Of a DNA stretch of 64,000 nt, positions 42,444-50,617 are shown in pieces. The notes under the pieces were generated by a model, which worked only from the letters and a program-made list of their open reading frames with translations, did no database searches and had not been told where the DNA came from. This DNA is from Melioribacteraceae bacterium (GTDB taxonomy: Bacteria; Bacteroidota; Ignavibacteria; Ignavibacteriales; Melioribacteraceae). The stretch is taken from assembly GCA_026983955.1 (NCBI GenBank), contig JALSTB010000043.1:1-64000 (forward strand), written 5' to 3'. The position numbers were made by a program, and so were the translations under genes. The first letter of the stretch is position 1. Every line of letters starts with the position of its first letter.

Positions 42444-43433
42444 ATGATTAAAATTTTACAAGTCGGTGTTGGTCCTTTGGGTAAAAAAATAGTAAAGCTC
42501 GGAACCCGTAAATCCAATTTGAAATTTGTTGCGGCAGTTGATTTGAACGAAAATCTTGAAGGGAAAGATCTTGGTGAAGTATGTGAGGTGGAAAAGCTGG
42601 GTGTGAAAATCCGGAACAATTTGGCAAAAGCGGTGGGGAAAAAGAAAATTGATGTTGCCGTTCTTACCACTGTTTCAAGCGCAAAAGCCATTGCAAAGCA
42701 AGTGGAAGCGATTGCCAAATTTGGAATTAATATTGTTACCACTTGCGAGGAACTTTCGTATCCATGGAAAAGACATAAAGCAATTGCAAAAAAGCTGGAT
42801 GAAATTTGTAAAAAGCACAGAGTTGTGTGTTTGGCTACGGGAGTAAATCCCGGCTTTATGATGGATTATCTTCCTTGCGCGCTGACTTCTATAAATTTTA
42901 AGGTTGAAAAAATTAAAGTATTAAGGTACCAAAATGCATCATTCAGAAGAATTCCGTTCCAAAAGAAAATCGGGGTTGGATTGACGAGAAAAGAATTTAA
43001 TGAAAAAGTAAGAAACGGAATAATCCGCCATGTCGGTTTGCCGGAATCGATTGATATGATTGCGGCATGCATGAATTGGAAATTGGATAAAGTGACGGAA
43101 ACTATTAAACCTGTAATCGCAAAACAAAAACTAACAAACGGCTTTACAGTTGTGGAAAAAGGAATGGTGTGCGGTGTAGAACAGACCGGAAAGGGTTATG
43201 TGGATGAAAAAGAAGTAATCAGATTGCATTTCCGTGCATCAATTGCGGAAAAAGAGCCTCTCGATGCCGTTGAAATCAAAGGGGTTCCAAATATAAAATC
43301 GGTTATAAACGGTGGTGTAAACGGCGATGTAGCTACAAGTGCGATAACATTGAACGCATTGAATGTAATAGATAAAATGACTCCGGGTCTTAAAACAATG
43401 TTGGATACTCCAGTACCCGGATGTAAGGAATAA
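42444..43433 (+). CDS. DapB-like / 2,4-diaminopentanoate dehydrogenase-like oxidoreductase
   Basis: A 329-residue NAD(P)-dependent protein with a dihydrodipicolinate-reductase-type N-terminal Rossmann domain (IKILQVGVGPLGKKIVKL), then VNIVTTCEELSYPW-like sequence and a C-terminal catalytic domain (ATGVNPGFMMDYLP; NGGVNGDVATSAITLNAL). These features match the 2,4-diaminopentanoate dehydrogenase group of ornithine fermentation rather than true DapB, which is shorter and has a different active-site motif. ATG 42444 is chosen because GGGGGAGG lies just upstream; an in-frame GTG at 42375 has no such site. No ornithine pathway genes are adjacent, so the substrate is uncertain. Confidence 0.75.
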   Translation: MIKILQVGVGPLGKKIVKLGTRKSNLKFVAAVDLNENLEGKDLGEVCEVEKLGVKIRNNLAKAVGKKKIDVAVLTTVSSAKAIAKQVEAIAKFGINIVTTCEELSYPWKRHKAIAKKLDEICKKHRVVCLATGVNPGFMMDYLPCALTSINFKVEKIKVLRYQNASFRRIPFQKKIGVGLTRKEFNEKVRNGIIRHVGLPESIDMIAACMNWKLDKVTETIKPVIAKQKLTNGFTVVEKGMVCGVEQTGKGYVDEKEVIRLHFRASIAEKEPLDAVEIKGVPNIKSVINGGVNGDVATSAITLNALNVIDKMTPGLKTMLDTPVPGCKE

Positions 43434-43439
43434 GTTAAT

Positions 43440-43464
43440 CAAGCACGGTTCAAAGCCGTGCTTG
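43440..43464 (+). terminator. Hairpin after the DapB-like gene
   Basis: CAAGCACGG pairs perfectly with CCGTGCTTG (9 bases, 7-base loop) just after the stop. The following ATTTAAATT is T-poor, so it may be a weak terminator or an mRNA 3' stabilising hairpin. Confidence 0.55.
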
Positions 43465-43595
43465 GATTTAAATTATAAAAAAGTATATATTAAATATTAT
43501 AATTTTAACGTTTGAGTTTCATCCCAAATTTTTCTAAGTCCGCAAATAATATTAATTTTACCCTTAAAATTTTTTAAACTAATCAGGCTTCTCAA

Positions 43596-45962
43596 ATGTC
43601 AAAAACCAGAACTCATTACAATGTAAAAAATATTTCGAATGTTGAAAAATATTATCTTGACTTATCCGGGAAAAAATTGATTTACGCTCCGACCGAAAAA
43701 ATTCCGGTAATTCAAGTTCCCAATTTCCCCGAACTCGGTAAATTGACGGCACTAAGATTTATTGAGTGGGCGCAGAACAATAAAGGTGGGGTAATTTCAT
43801 TGCCAACGGGTAAAACGCCCGAACATTTTATCAAGTGGGTTTCCTATTTCGTAAACAAATGGAATACGAAAAAGGCACAAAGTGAAATGGGTAAAGTGGG
43901 AATCGACACTTCCAGAAAACCCGATATGAAAAGCCTTTATTTTGTGCAAATAGATGAGTTTTATCCGATAGATTCGCGTCAGCATAACAGCTTTTATCAT
44001 TATATCAACAAATATTATATGCAAGGATTGAATCTCGATCCGAAAAAAGCAATGCTGATAAACGTTAACGAAATCGGTACTGCAGAGAATCTGCCGCTTA
44101 CGGAAATTTTCCCCGGTCAAAAAGTCGATTTGTCTTTAAGAACCAGATTTGCTTCAAATAGATTGGAACGGTTGCAAAAACACACAATTGAAATTGTGGA
44201 TGAGTTTTGTACAAACTATGAAAGTAAAATCCGTGAGATGGGCGGCATCGGATTCTTCTTGGGAGGAATTGGGCCCGACGGTCATATCGGTTTTAACGTA
44301 AAGGGCAGCGACCATTATTCAACTACAAGATTGACCGAAACCAATTACGAAACACAAGCCGCTTCGGCTACGGATTTGGGCGGAATTGAAGTTGCCCGGA
44401 ACAGATTGGTTATTACAATCGGTTTGAACACAATTACGTATAATAAAGATGCAACCGCAATAATTATTGCAGCTGGTGAAGCGAAAGCTAATATCGTAAG
44501 GGATTCGATTGAAAATTCCCCTTCAAACGAATATCCGGCTACCGTTTTGCAAAAATTGAAGAATGCACGTTTTTATTTAACCAACGGGGCCTCGCTAAGG
44601 TTAACCGAACGGCGGTTCGTTGATATGAAAGCGGAAAAACCTCTTTCGCAAGCTTCAATTGAAAGGGCGGTAATCAATCTTGCAAAAGAAAAACAAAAAC
44701 AAGTGATGGATTTGAATAAACGGGATTACGAATCGAATAAATTTACGTCGCTTGTATTGAAACGAACCCGCAAATCGCCGAAACAGTTGAATGAGTTGGT
44801 CAGAAACGAAGTTGAGAAAAGATTTAACAAGGGTCTGGAATTACTTGAAGGCGAAACAATTTTGCACACCGCGCCTCATCACGATGACATTATGCTGGGT
44901 TATTTGCCGTATATTGTTCATTTGGTGCGAACACCTAATAACAAGCATCACTTTACCACACTAACAAGCGGATTCACCGCTGTAACAAATTCTTATATGA
45001 TTGAACTATTGGAATTGCTAAAATTATATTTAAGAAAGAAAGAATTTAAAACAAAATTCAAATCGGGGTATTTCAAACCTGATTTTACGGAAGGAAGAAA
45101 CAGAGATGTAAATTTATATTTGGACGGAATTGCATTTCACAGCCGGACTTTGAAAAACGAAGCTACCTCACGCAGAATGTTGAGGAACTTGGTTGAACTT
45201 TACGGTAAATACGATTATAAATATTTAACGGAAAAAACCAAAGAGCTGATAGATTATTTTAACTCCCGCTATCCCGGACAAAAAGACATTCCGGATATGC
45301 AAAAATTCAAAGGTATGTTGCGCGAGTGGGAAGAAGAAATTTTATGGGCTTACTTCGGATTTAATTCCGATAGTGTTTCGCATCTCCGGTTGGGATTTTA
45401 CCAAGGCGAAATTTTTACGGAGAACCCCGAATTGAACAGAGATGTTATTCCGGTTTTGAATCTGCTGAGGAAAATCAAACCTACAATTGTTACCGTGGCT
45501 TTGGACCCAGAAGGCAGCGGACCCGATACACATTACAAAGTATTGATGGCAATTACGGAAGCTTTGCGACTGTATGAAAAGGAAACCGATGTTTCTAATT
45601 TAAGAATTTGGGGTTACAGAAATGTTTGGTACAGATTTCATCCTTCCGAGGCTAATATTTATGTGCCGGTAAGTTTGAATTCTTTTGCAATTATGGAAAA
45701 CGCATTTCTGAAAAGTTACGGCTCACAGAAAAATGCAAGTTTCCCCAGCTGGGAATACGACGGACCGTTTTGCAGACTCGCCCAGAAAATACAAGTCGAT
45801 CAATACGAAACCGTACGTCTTTGTTTAGGAAACGACTTCTTCCTGTGCAGTGAAAGTCCCAGAGTCCGCGCAGCTCATGGAATAGTATATCTGAAGGAAT
45901 TGACGCTCGAAGAGTTTTACACCAAATCAATTGAACTTAGAAAACTTACCGAAAATATCTGA
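43596..45962 (+). CDS. Glucosamine-6-phosphate deaminase-like / PIG-L deacetylase-like fusion
   Basis: A 788-residue two-domain protein. Residues about 30-360 are a NagB/6-phosphogluconolactonase-fold isomerase (SLPTGKTPEHF, FVQIDEFYPID, LGGIGPDGHIGFN). Residues about 425-750 are a PIG-L/LmbE-like deacetylase with HTAPHHDDIMLGY, where PHHDD matches the zinc motif HPDDE. Long NagB proteins with a PIG-L tail are known in Bacteroidota. The DGH residues of NagB are present, but the FNEP glutamate of E. coli NagB is Val here (FNVKGSDH), so activity may differ. A role in amino-sugar catabolism, removing N-acetyl and amino groups, is plausible but inferred. Confidence 0.8.
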   Translation: MSKTRTHYNVKNISNVEKYYLDLSGKKLIYAPTEKIPVIQVPNFPELGKLTALRFIEWAQNNKGGVISLPTGKTPEHFIKWVSYFVNKWNTKKAQSEMGKVGIDTSRKPDMKSLYFVQIDEFYPIDSRQHNSFYHYINKYYMQGLNLDPKKAMLINVNEIGTAENLPLTEIFPGQKVDLSLRTRFASNRLERLQKHTIEIVDEFCTNYESKIREMGGIGFFLGGIGPDGHIGFNVKGSDHYSTTRLTETNYETQAASATDLGGIEVARNRLVITIGLNTITYNKDATAIIIAAGEAKANIVRDSIENSPSNEYPATVLQKLKNARFYLTNGASLRLTERRFVDMKAEKPLSQASIERAVINLAKEKQKQVMDLNKRDYESNKFTSLVLKRTRKSPKQLNELVRNEVEKRFNKGLELLEGETILHTAPHHDDIMLGYLPYIVHLVRTPNNKHHFTTLTSGFTAVTNSYMIELLELLKLYLRKKEFKTKFKSGYFKPDFTEGRNRDVNLYLDGIAFHSRTLKNEATSRRMLRNLVELYGKYDYKYLTEKTKELIDYFNSRYPGQKDIPDMQKFKGMLREWEEEILWAYFGFNSDSVSHLRLGFYQGEIFTENPELNRDVIPVLNLLRKIKPTIVTVALDPEGSGPDTHYKVLMAITEALRLYEKETDVSNLRIWGYRNVWYRFHPSEANIYVPVSLNSFAIMENAFLKSYGSQKNASFPSWEYDGPFCRLAQKIQVDQYETVRLCLGNDFFLCSESPRVRAAHGIVYLKELTLEEFYTKSIELRKLTENI

Positions 45963-45969
45963 TGTAAAT

Positions 45970-45996
45970 GAAAGTCCGGTTTTATGCCGGACTTTC
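45970..45996. terminator. Shared hairpin between convergent nagB-like and lipoprotein genes
   Basis: GAAAGTCCGG pairs perfectly with CCGGACTTTC (10 bases, 7-base loop). It sits in the 40 bases between two convergent genes and could stop transcription from both sides, although T tracts are short. Confidence 0.65.
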
Positions 45997-46002
45997 AATT
46001 TC

Positions 46003-47052
46003 CTACAAATTATTTACCGGTACAAATGCAAGAATCGTTTCGGGATGTTTATCCGTAGCAATAATAAATCCGCGATTGTCAAATTTCGCAATCCCTTCCC
46101 AGTTTCTGCTGGGTTCACCCGGAGGCAATTGCAAATAAACGGGCGCACGGTCAGCAAATTTAATCGAGCCGTTGTCAAACTTTAATTCCACCAACCGTTC
46201 AACTGCATCGGATTCGATATGTGTCCGGCCTATTCCATACTTTGAAATCAGAAAATCTCCGGCTGGTTTTAACGCCTGTCTGTCGCCCGGATATAAATAA
46301 TTTATTACCCAAAAATTTCCATTACTGTCTGGTACCGTTGCATCCGTTACTCTGTATTCGATTGCAGGGAAGGGAACAGTTGAAATAAAATCGAGGCTGC
46401 TGGTGAATTTGTATGCCTTGGGATTATCGATCAGGTTTTTGCCGTTAACTTCGAAAATAGTAAAAATATAATTATTATAAGTTAAAACCGTTTCCGTGCT
46501 CCAATTGAAAAAATATTGAGGTGCGGGAGATTGTTTAACACTTTCCGGATTTAACGTCAAGCGTTTTTGCTTCCAATCGATTATTCCGCTTACAATTAGA
46601 CTTTCGGTATTACCGTTGTTAACGTATTCGATTGTCAAGTATGCAGTATCGCCTAAAAAAACAATTGATTCATATCCCGAATCTTTTTTGTTGTACTTCT
46701 CCAACCCATTGGCAATAAATTCGATTTTACCGGGTTCAATCGCTTGGTTGGAACTGCCGGATAAGTAATTCCCGATTTCGCTTTTTGGAATTGTGTAAAG
46801 TGTTCCGCCGTTTCCAAATGTAAATTTATTAGGGAATTGAGGTAAAATAATTAAATTATCTTTATACCAAGTTAATCCGGATATTTCTGTTATCCTTTCC
46901 GATGCCGGTCCGGTTAATTTGATTTCCCGTATTTTAACTTCGTCCAGTATTTTTCGTTGTGTGGTTTCATTGTTTACGGAGGTTAATTCTTTTTCTTTAC
47001 AGGCTGAAAACAGAAGTAAAAGCAAAACGAAAACCACAAAAACATTTTTCAT
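46003..47052 (-). CDS. Lipoprotein with esterase-like-phytase beta-propeller
   Basis: A 349-residue lipoprotein (lipobox FSAC, Cys18). The mature chain resembles the esterase-like activity of phytase family (PF13449 type): an N-terminal ITEISGLTWYKDNLIILP and a C-terminal SRNWEGIAKFDNRGFIIATD, the hallmark WEGI/ExIA and D-rich strands of a propeller. Whether it hydrolyses phosphate or esters is untested for most members. It follows the DUF4412 gene by 26 bases on the same strand, so the two secreted proteins are likely co-expressed. Confidence 0.7.
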   Translation of the reverse strand: MKNVFVVFVLLLLLFSACKEKELTSVNNETTQRKILDEVKIREIKLTGPASERITEISGLTWYKDNLIILPQFPNKFTFGNGGTLYTIPKSEIGNYLSGSSNQAIEPGKIEFIANGLEKYNKKDSGYESIVFLGDTAYLTIEYVNNGNTESLIVSGIIDWKQKRLTLNPESVKQSPAPQYFFNWSTETVLTYNNYIFTIFEVNGKNLIDNPKAYKFTSSLDFISTVPFPAIEYRVTDATVPDSNGNFWVINYLYPGDRQALKPAGDFLISKYGIGRTHIESDAVERLVELKFDNGSIKFADRAPVYLQLPPGEPSRNWEGIAKFDNRGFIIATDKHPETILAFVPVNNL

Positions 47053-47078
47053 TATTTAAACCGGTAGATTGAGAAATA

Positions 47079-47789
47079 TCATTTGAAATTCATTCCGGGA
47101 ATCGACATTTTTTGGAATCCCGCAGGTACTTCGAATAAGGAATCGCTCAACGATTCTTTGTTTAGTTCAACGACTTCAAAGATTTCCTTTACCTTTCCGT
47201 TGGAATCTTTAACCGTAACTTGCATAGGAAAAACGGTAGTACCGATTTTATCCTGCCATCCGAGATTCGAATTGGGCATCATCGGATTTTGAGCGAACAT
47301 GAAATCGCCCATGTCTGTTGCATACCAAACTTCGACTTGTTCGCCGGTTTCTTCATCGTTGTAAACTAACTGTTCGCATTCATGACCGAAAATTTCTTTT
47401 GTTTTTCCTGTTTTGTATTTTTCCCAATCTTCAAATTTGAAATCGCTGTCACTTTTCCGGTCTTTTGCCTCACCGGCTTTCTCCATTATTTTGCCGATAC
47501 TTTCCTTGACCTTGTCCATTTCAAATTCAATATACATTTTTTGGTCGGGCATAAGCATTGTCATTTTTTCTTTGTTTACAATCATTGCACCGCCCATTGC
47601 TCCGGGCATTTCGATTCTAAATTGGTTCCCTTTTATAAAATAATCAATGAAGTGTTCTTTACCGTCTTCCGAAACCGATTTGAATTTAATTTTCCCTTCA
47701 AATCCTTTTTGGGCTTGTATTGAGTTTGACAAAGTTAAAAAAACAGCAAGTGTCAAAACTAAACGGACTATATTTTTTATTCTTGTCAT
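47079..47789 (-). CDS. DUF4412-type secreted protein
   Basis: A 236-residue protein with a signal peptide (cleaved after SIQA) and a DUF4412-like body: GFEGKIKFKSVS, FIKGNQFRIEMPG, MTMLMPDQKMYIEF, IFGHECEQLVYND and EVWYATDMGDF. It is rich in Met and lysine-aspartate pairs. Proteins of this group are widespread in Bacteroidota and have no known function; their fold may resemble LolA-like lipoprotein or lipid carriers. It is the first gene of a two-gene unit with the phytase-like lipoprotein. Confidence 0.75.
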   Translation of the reverse strand: MTRIKNIVRLVLTLAVFLTLSNSIQAQKGFEGKIKFKSVSEDGKEHFIDYFIKGNQFRIEMPGAMGGAMIVNKEKMTMLMPDQKMYIEFEMDKVKESIGKIMEKAGEAKDRKSDSDFKFEDWEKYKTGKTKEIFGHECEQLVYNDEETGEQVEVWYATDMGDFMFAQNPMMPNSNLGWQDKIGTTVFPMQVTVKDSNGKVKEIFEVVELNKESLSDSLFEVPAGFQKMSIPGMNFK

Positions 47790-47913
47790 TACTTTTCCTC
47801 CTTCTGTAAAAAAATAAAATATACGGAAAATTAACGTAAAATTAAATTCACCCGACTGAAATTATTTTTAGTGCATTTAATGACGCATAGCCGACATCAT
47901 TGCGGAAAATGAG

Positions 47914-47957
47914 CCGGAACTATCGTCTGGTTGTCAGTTCCGGAAGCGAAACCGCTT
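47914..47957 (+). promoter_or_regulatory. Two adjacent hairpins in the leader of a small membrane-protein gene
   Basis: CCGGAACT (47914) pairs with AGTTCCGG (47936-47943), and directly after it AAGCG pairs with CGCTT around AAAC (47944-47957). They lie 40 bases before the ATG at 47997. There is no T tract, so this is not a terminator. A regulatory leader is possible. Confidence 0.35.
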
Positions 47958-47996
47958 TACATTACTGTTGAAAATTCACAAATAACGGAGTTAAAA

Positions 47997-48458
47997 ATGA
48001 AAAACGTATTTTCTTTATCCAAAGCAGTTTCGGCCGGTATTGCCGGAACTGTAGCCATGACGCTATTTATGTTCATGGGAAAGTTTATGGGCATCAATAT
48101 GAATGTTCCTAAAATGTTAAGCTCAATGTTCGGTGGCAATCTTGCAATCGGTTGGATTATGCATTTCATGATTGGAATTTTCCTTGCAGTTTCTTTCGGG
48201 TTGATATTTTACAACGTAATAAGTGCGGAAAATAGAATAGTTAAAGGAATGCTTTTCGGTATTATTCCGTGGTTTATGGCGCAAATGATTGTCATGCCCA
48301 TGATGTCCGTAATGCAAGGAATGAATTTCTCGGACGGATTGTTCTCTGGTTCGCTCAAATTAGCTTTTGCCAGCTTAATTGCACATTTCGTTTACGGTGC
48401 TGTTGTAGGTGCAATTTATAAACCCCAACTTAAAACTGCTGCAAATCCGTCCGTTTAA
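47997..48458 (+). CDS. Small four-helix membrane protein (DUF6789-like)
   Basis: A 153-residue protein with four membrane helices and many Met and Gly residues (SAGIAGTVAMTLFMFMGKFM, NLAIGWIMHFMIGIFLAVSF, LIAHFVYGAVVGAIYKP). The GWxMHFxIG and HFVYGAVVG pattern matches a family of uncharacterised membrane proteins (DUF6789-like). ATG 47997 has CGGAGTTAAAA upstream, better than the in-frame TTG at 47931, which falls inside a hairpin. Function unknown. It is followed by a strong terminator. Confidence 0.65.
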   Translation: MKNVFSLSKAVSAGIAGTVAMTLFMFMGKFMGINMNVPKMLSSMFGGNLAIGWIMHFMIGIFLAVSFGLIFYNVISAENRIVKGMLFGIIPWFMAQMIVMPMMSVMQGMNFSDGLFSGSLKLAFASLIAHFVYGAVVGAIYKPQLKTAANPSV

Positions 48459-48462
48459 TTCT

Positions 48463-48512
48463 TACAAGAGGCTGCCTGAAAATCCTCCGGGCGGTCTCTT
48501 CTTGCTTTCCCA
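48463..48512 (+). terminator. Rho-independent terminator
   Basis: AAGAGGCTGCCTG pairs with CGGGCGGTCTCTT over 12-13 positions with a few G-T pairs and a short A/C-rich loop, followed by CTTGCTTTCCC. It separates the membrane-protein gene from the YwiC-like gene. Confidence 0.7.
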
Positions 48513-48588
48513 ATCAATGAAATTCTTTTCTTCCATTTGGCAAACGAGTTACATAATTTTGTATTCCAAAAGAAAAGAAAGTTTTAGC

Positions 48589-49374
48589 TTGGCAAATAAT
48601 CATACAAATTTTAAGGCCGTGGCATTTCCCCGGGAACATGGTTCGTGGGGATTTGTACTTGAACCGCTGGTTTTGTCTTTAATCGTTGCTTTTAGTCCGG
48701 CAGGTTTACAGATTGCTCTCGCATCCTTTTTAGCATTTCTGGCGCATCAACCGGTGCGTATCATTTTACGCAAAGCTGCTAGTAAAGCATTGAAAAAAAA
48801 TGCCGTAATATTTTTGGGAATTTATTTTTTCGCAGCCTCATTCTGTATGTTCGGTGTTATAAAAAAAACAGATATTCATTTGCTTTTCCCGCTGGCAATT
48901 GTGTTAATTTTCATGTTATATTTTTTATATCTCGAAACCGTTAACTCTGCCCGTAACGTTTATGCCGAATTAATCGGGCCGGTTGCAATTGACTTAATTG
49001 CATTAACAATTGTATTAATTGACGGCTGGACTGTTCCTTCCGCTGTTGCGTTTTTTATAGTTTTATTGAACCGTTCCGTACCTACTACCTTTTTTATACA
49101 TGAAAGATTAAATAAACTTAAACATCATAAAGTTAAGATTAAAAGAATTTATTATATATCGGTTGCCGGATTGATCGCCGTAATTGTATTGGCGGTTGTT
49201 GATTTGGTGCCGTTTTTATCTGTGGTTGCGGTCTTACTGCTTCTTGTCAGGGTAATAACCGGATTTGCGAAATTTGCGGAAAAACTGACGGTTAAACAAA
49301 TAGGAATACTCGAGTTTATATACGGAGCCCTTTTTGTAATTATTACTGCTGCAGGTTATTTGACCGGCATATAA
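48589..49374 (+). CDS. YwiC-like multi-helix membrane protein
   Basis: A polytopic membrane protein of about 260 residues with seven or eight hydrophobic helices. The N-terminal FPREHGSWGFVLEPL motif matches the P(K/R)EHGxW signature of YwiC-like proteins, whose function is unknown. A later NRSVPTTFFIHERLNK segment is also typical. The start is uncertain: TTG 48589 is chosen because it has AAAGAAAAGAAAG upstream and begins just before the conserved motif; ATG 48517 is possible but has no ribosome-binding site. In Bacillus, ywiC lies near nitrate-respiration genes, but no such link is visible here. Confidence 0.65.
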   Translation: MANNHTNFKAVAFPREHGSWGFVLEPLVLSLIVAFSPAGLQIALASFLAFLAHQPVRIILRKAASKALKKNAVIFLGIYFFAASFCMFGVIKKTDIHLLFPLAIVLIFMLYFLYLETVNSARNVYAELIGPVAIDLIALTIVLIDGWTVPSAVAFFIVLLNRSVPTTFFIHERLNKLKHHKVKIKRIYYISVAGLIAVIVLAVVDLVPFLSVVAVLLLLVRVITGFAKFAEKLTVKQIGILEFIYGALFVIITAAGYLTGI

Positions 49375-49428
49375 TAAATTAGAATTAAAATTTTTATATT
49401 CCGGTAAAGAAAAATACGGGGTTTGAAT

Positions 49429-50478
49429 ATGGCAACAAAAAAAGATTTCTTAAAGGAAACAATTGAACATATCGATATAAAACGTCATAACGTTGTCGAT
49501 TTGGTCGAATCGATGAAGCACATGGCATTTTCCGCAAGGGATTTGTACCGTGCAGCAAAAATTTACGAAAAAATGCTTGGCGATACGGATACCACGGTGA
49601 TTTTAACATTAGCGGGAAGTTTATTCAGTGCTGGCTTGAAAAAAGTGGTTTACGATATGATTACAAATAACATGGTCGATGCAATCGTTTCAACCGGAGC
49701 GATTATGGTTGACCAGGATTTTTTTGAAGCACTTGGTTTCAAACATTATATCGGTTCGCCCTATGTTGACGATAACGAATTGCGTGAACTTCACATCGAT
49801 AGAATTTACGATACGTTTATCGACGAAGACGAGTTAAGGATTTGTGATGATACAACAGCCGGAATTTTTGACAATTTGGAACCACGTCCCTATTCCTCGA
49901 GGGAATTGTTGTGGCACTTCGGAAAATATTTGGAAGAGCATGGCGGACCTAAAACGGACGACAGTGTGATTTACGCTGCATATAAAAACAATGTTCCTAT
50001 TTTCGTTCCCGCATTTTCCGATTGCTCCGCCGGATTCGGCATTGTTATGCACCAAACCAAAAATCCCGTAAACCACGTCTCTTTCGATTCGGGAAAAGAT
50101 TTCCTTGAGCTTACGCAAATAAAATTGAACAGTAAGGAAACCGGAATATTTATGGTAGGCGGAGGGGTTCCCAAAAACTTTACGCAAGACATTGTTGTTG
50201 CTGCAGATATTCTGCAAGAAGATGCTCCTATGCACAAATATGCAATTCAAATTACCGTTGCCGATGTTCGCGACGGCGCACTTTCAAGTTCCACTTTGAA
50301 AGAGGCCAGCTCTTGGGGAAAAGTTGAAACAACCTACGAGCAAATGGTCTATTCCGAAGCCACTTTGGCTATGCCGCTTATTGCCGGATACGCTTACCAT
50401 AAAGGAATTTGGAAAAACAGAAAGAAAAAAGAATTGCAGAAGTTATTTTCATTAAGTTCCGTGGAAAAAATTCAATAA
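49429..50478 (+). CDS. Deoxyhypusine-synthase-family protein
   Basis: A 349-residue homologue of deoxyhypusine synthase. The conserved core is present: MVDAIVSTGAIMVDQDFFE, FVPAFSDCSAGFGI, IFMVGGGVPKNF, and the active-site lysine in SSWGKVETTYEQ (eukaryotic enzymes read SWGKI). True DHS modifies eIF5A, which bacteria lack. Bacterial relatives make homospermidine or other polyamine derivatives by NAD-dependent aminobutyl transfer, so a polyamine role is the best inference. ATG 49429 is used rather than TTG 49423. It stands alone, without polyamine genes nearby. Confidence 0.85.
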   Translation: MATKKDFLKETIEHIDIKRHNVVDLVESMKHMAFSARDLYRAAKIYEKMLGDTDTTVILTLAGSLFSAGLKKVVYDMITNNMVDAIVSTGAIMVDQDFFEALGFKHYIGSPYVDDNELRELHIDRIYDTFIDEDELRICDDTTAGIFDNLEPRPYSSRELLWHFGKYLEEHGGPKTDDSVIYAAYKNNVPIFVPAFSDCSAGFGIVMHQTKNPVNHVSFDSGKDFLELTQIKLNSKETGIFMVGGGVPKNFTQDIVVAADILQEDAPMHKYAIQITVADVRDGALSSSTLKEASSWGKVETTYEQMVYSEATLAMPLIAGYAYHKGIWKNRKKKELQKLFSLSSVEKIQ

Positions 50479-50617
50479 CAACCGGTTGCTCTAAATTACC
50501 CCTTTTCCGGTAATTATTAAAAATTTTAAACTATAACAATATTTGGCTGTTCCCGGTATGACGAAGCAAAACGGATGCTTCAATATTTTATTATTATAAA
50601 ATAATTTTCGAATTAAA

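Noticed and set aside
48409-48588. The far-upstream start of the YwiC-like frame
   Set aside because: It would overlap the preceding gene and a terminator hairpin and gives a Pro/Arg-rich segment unlike the family.
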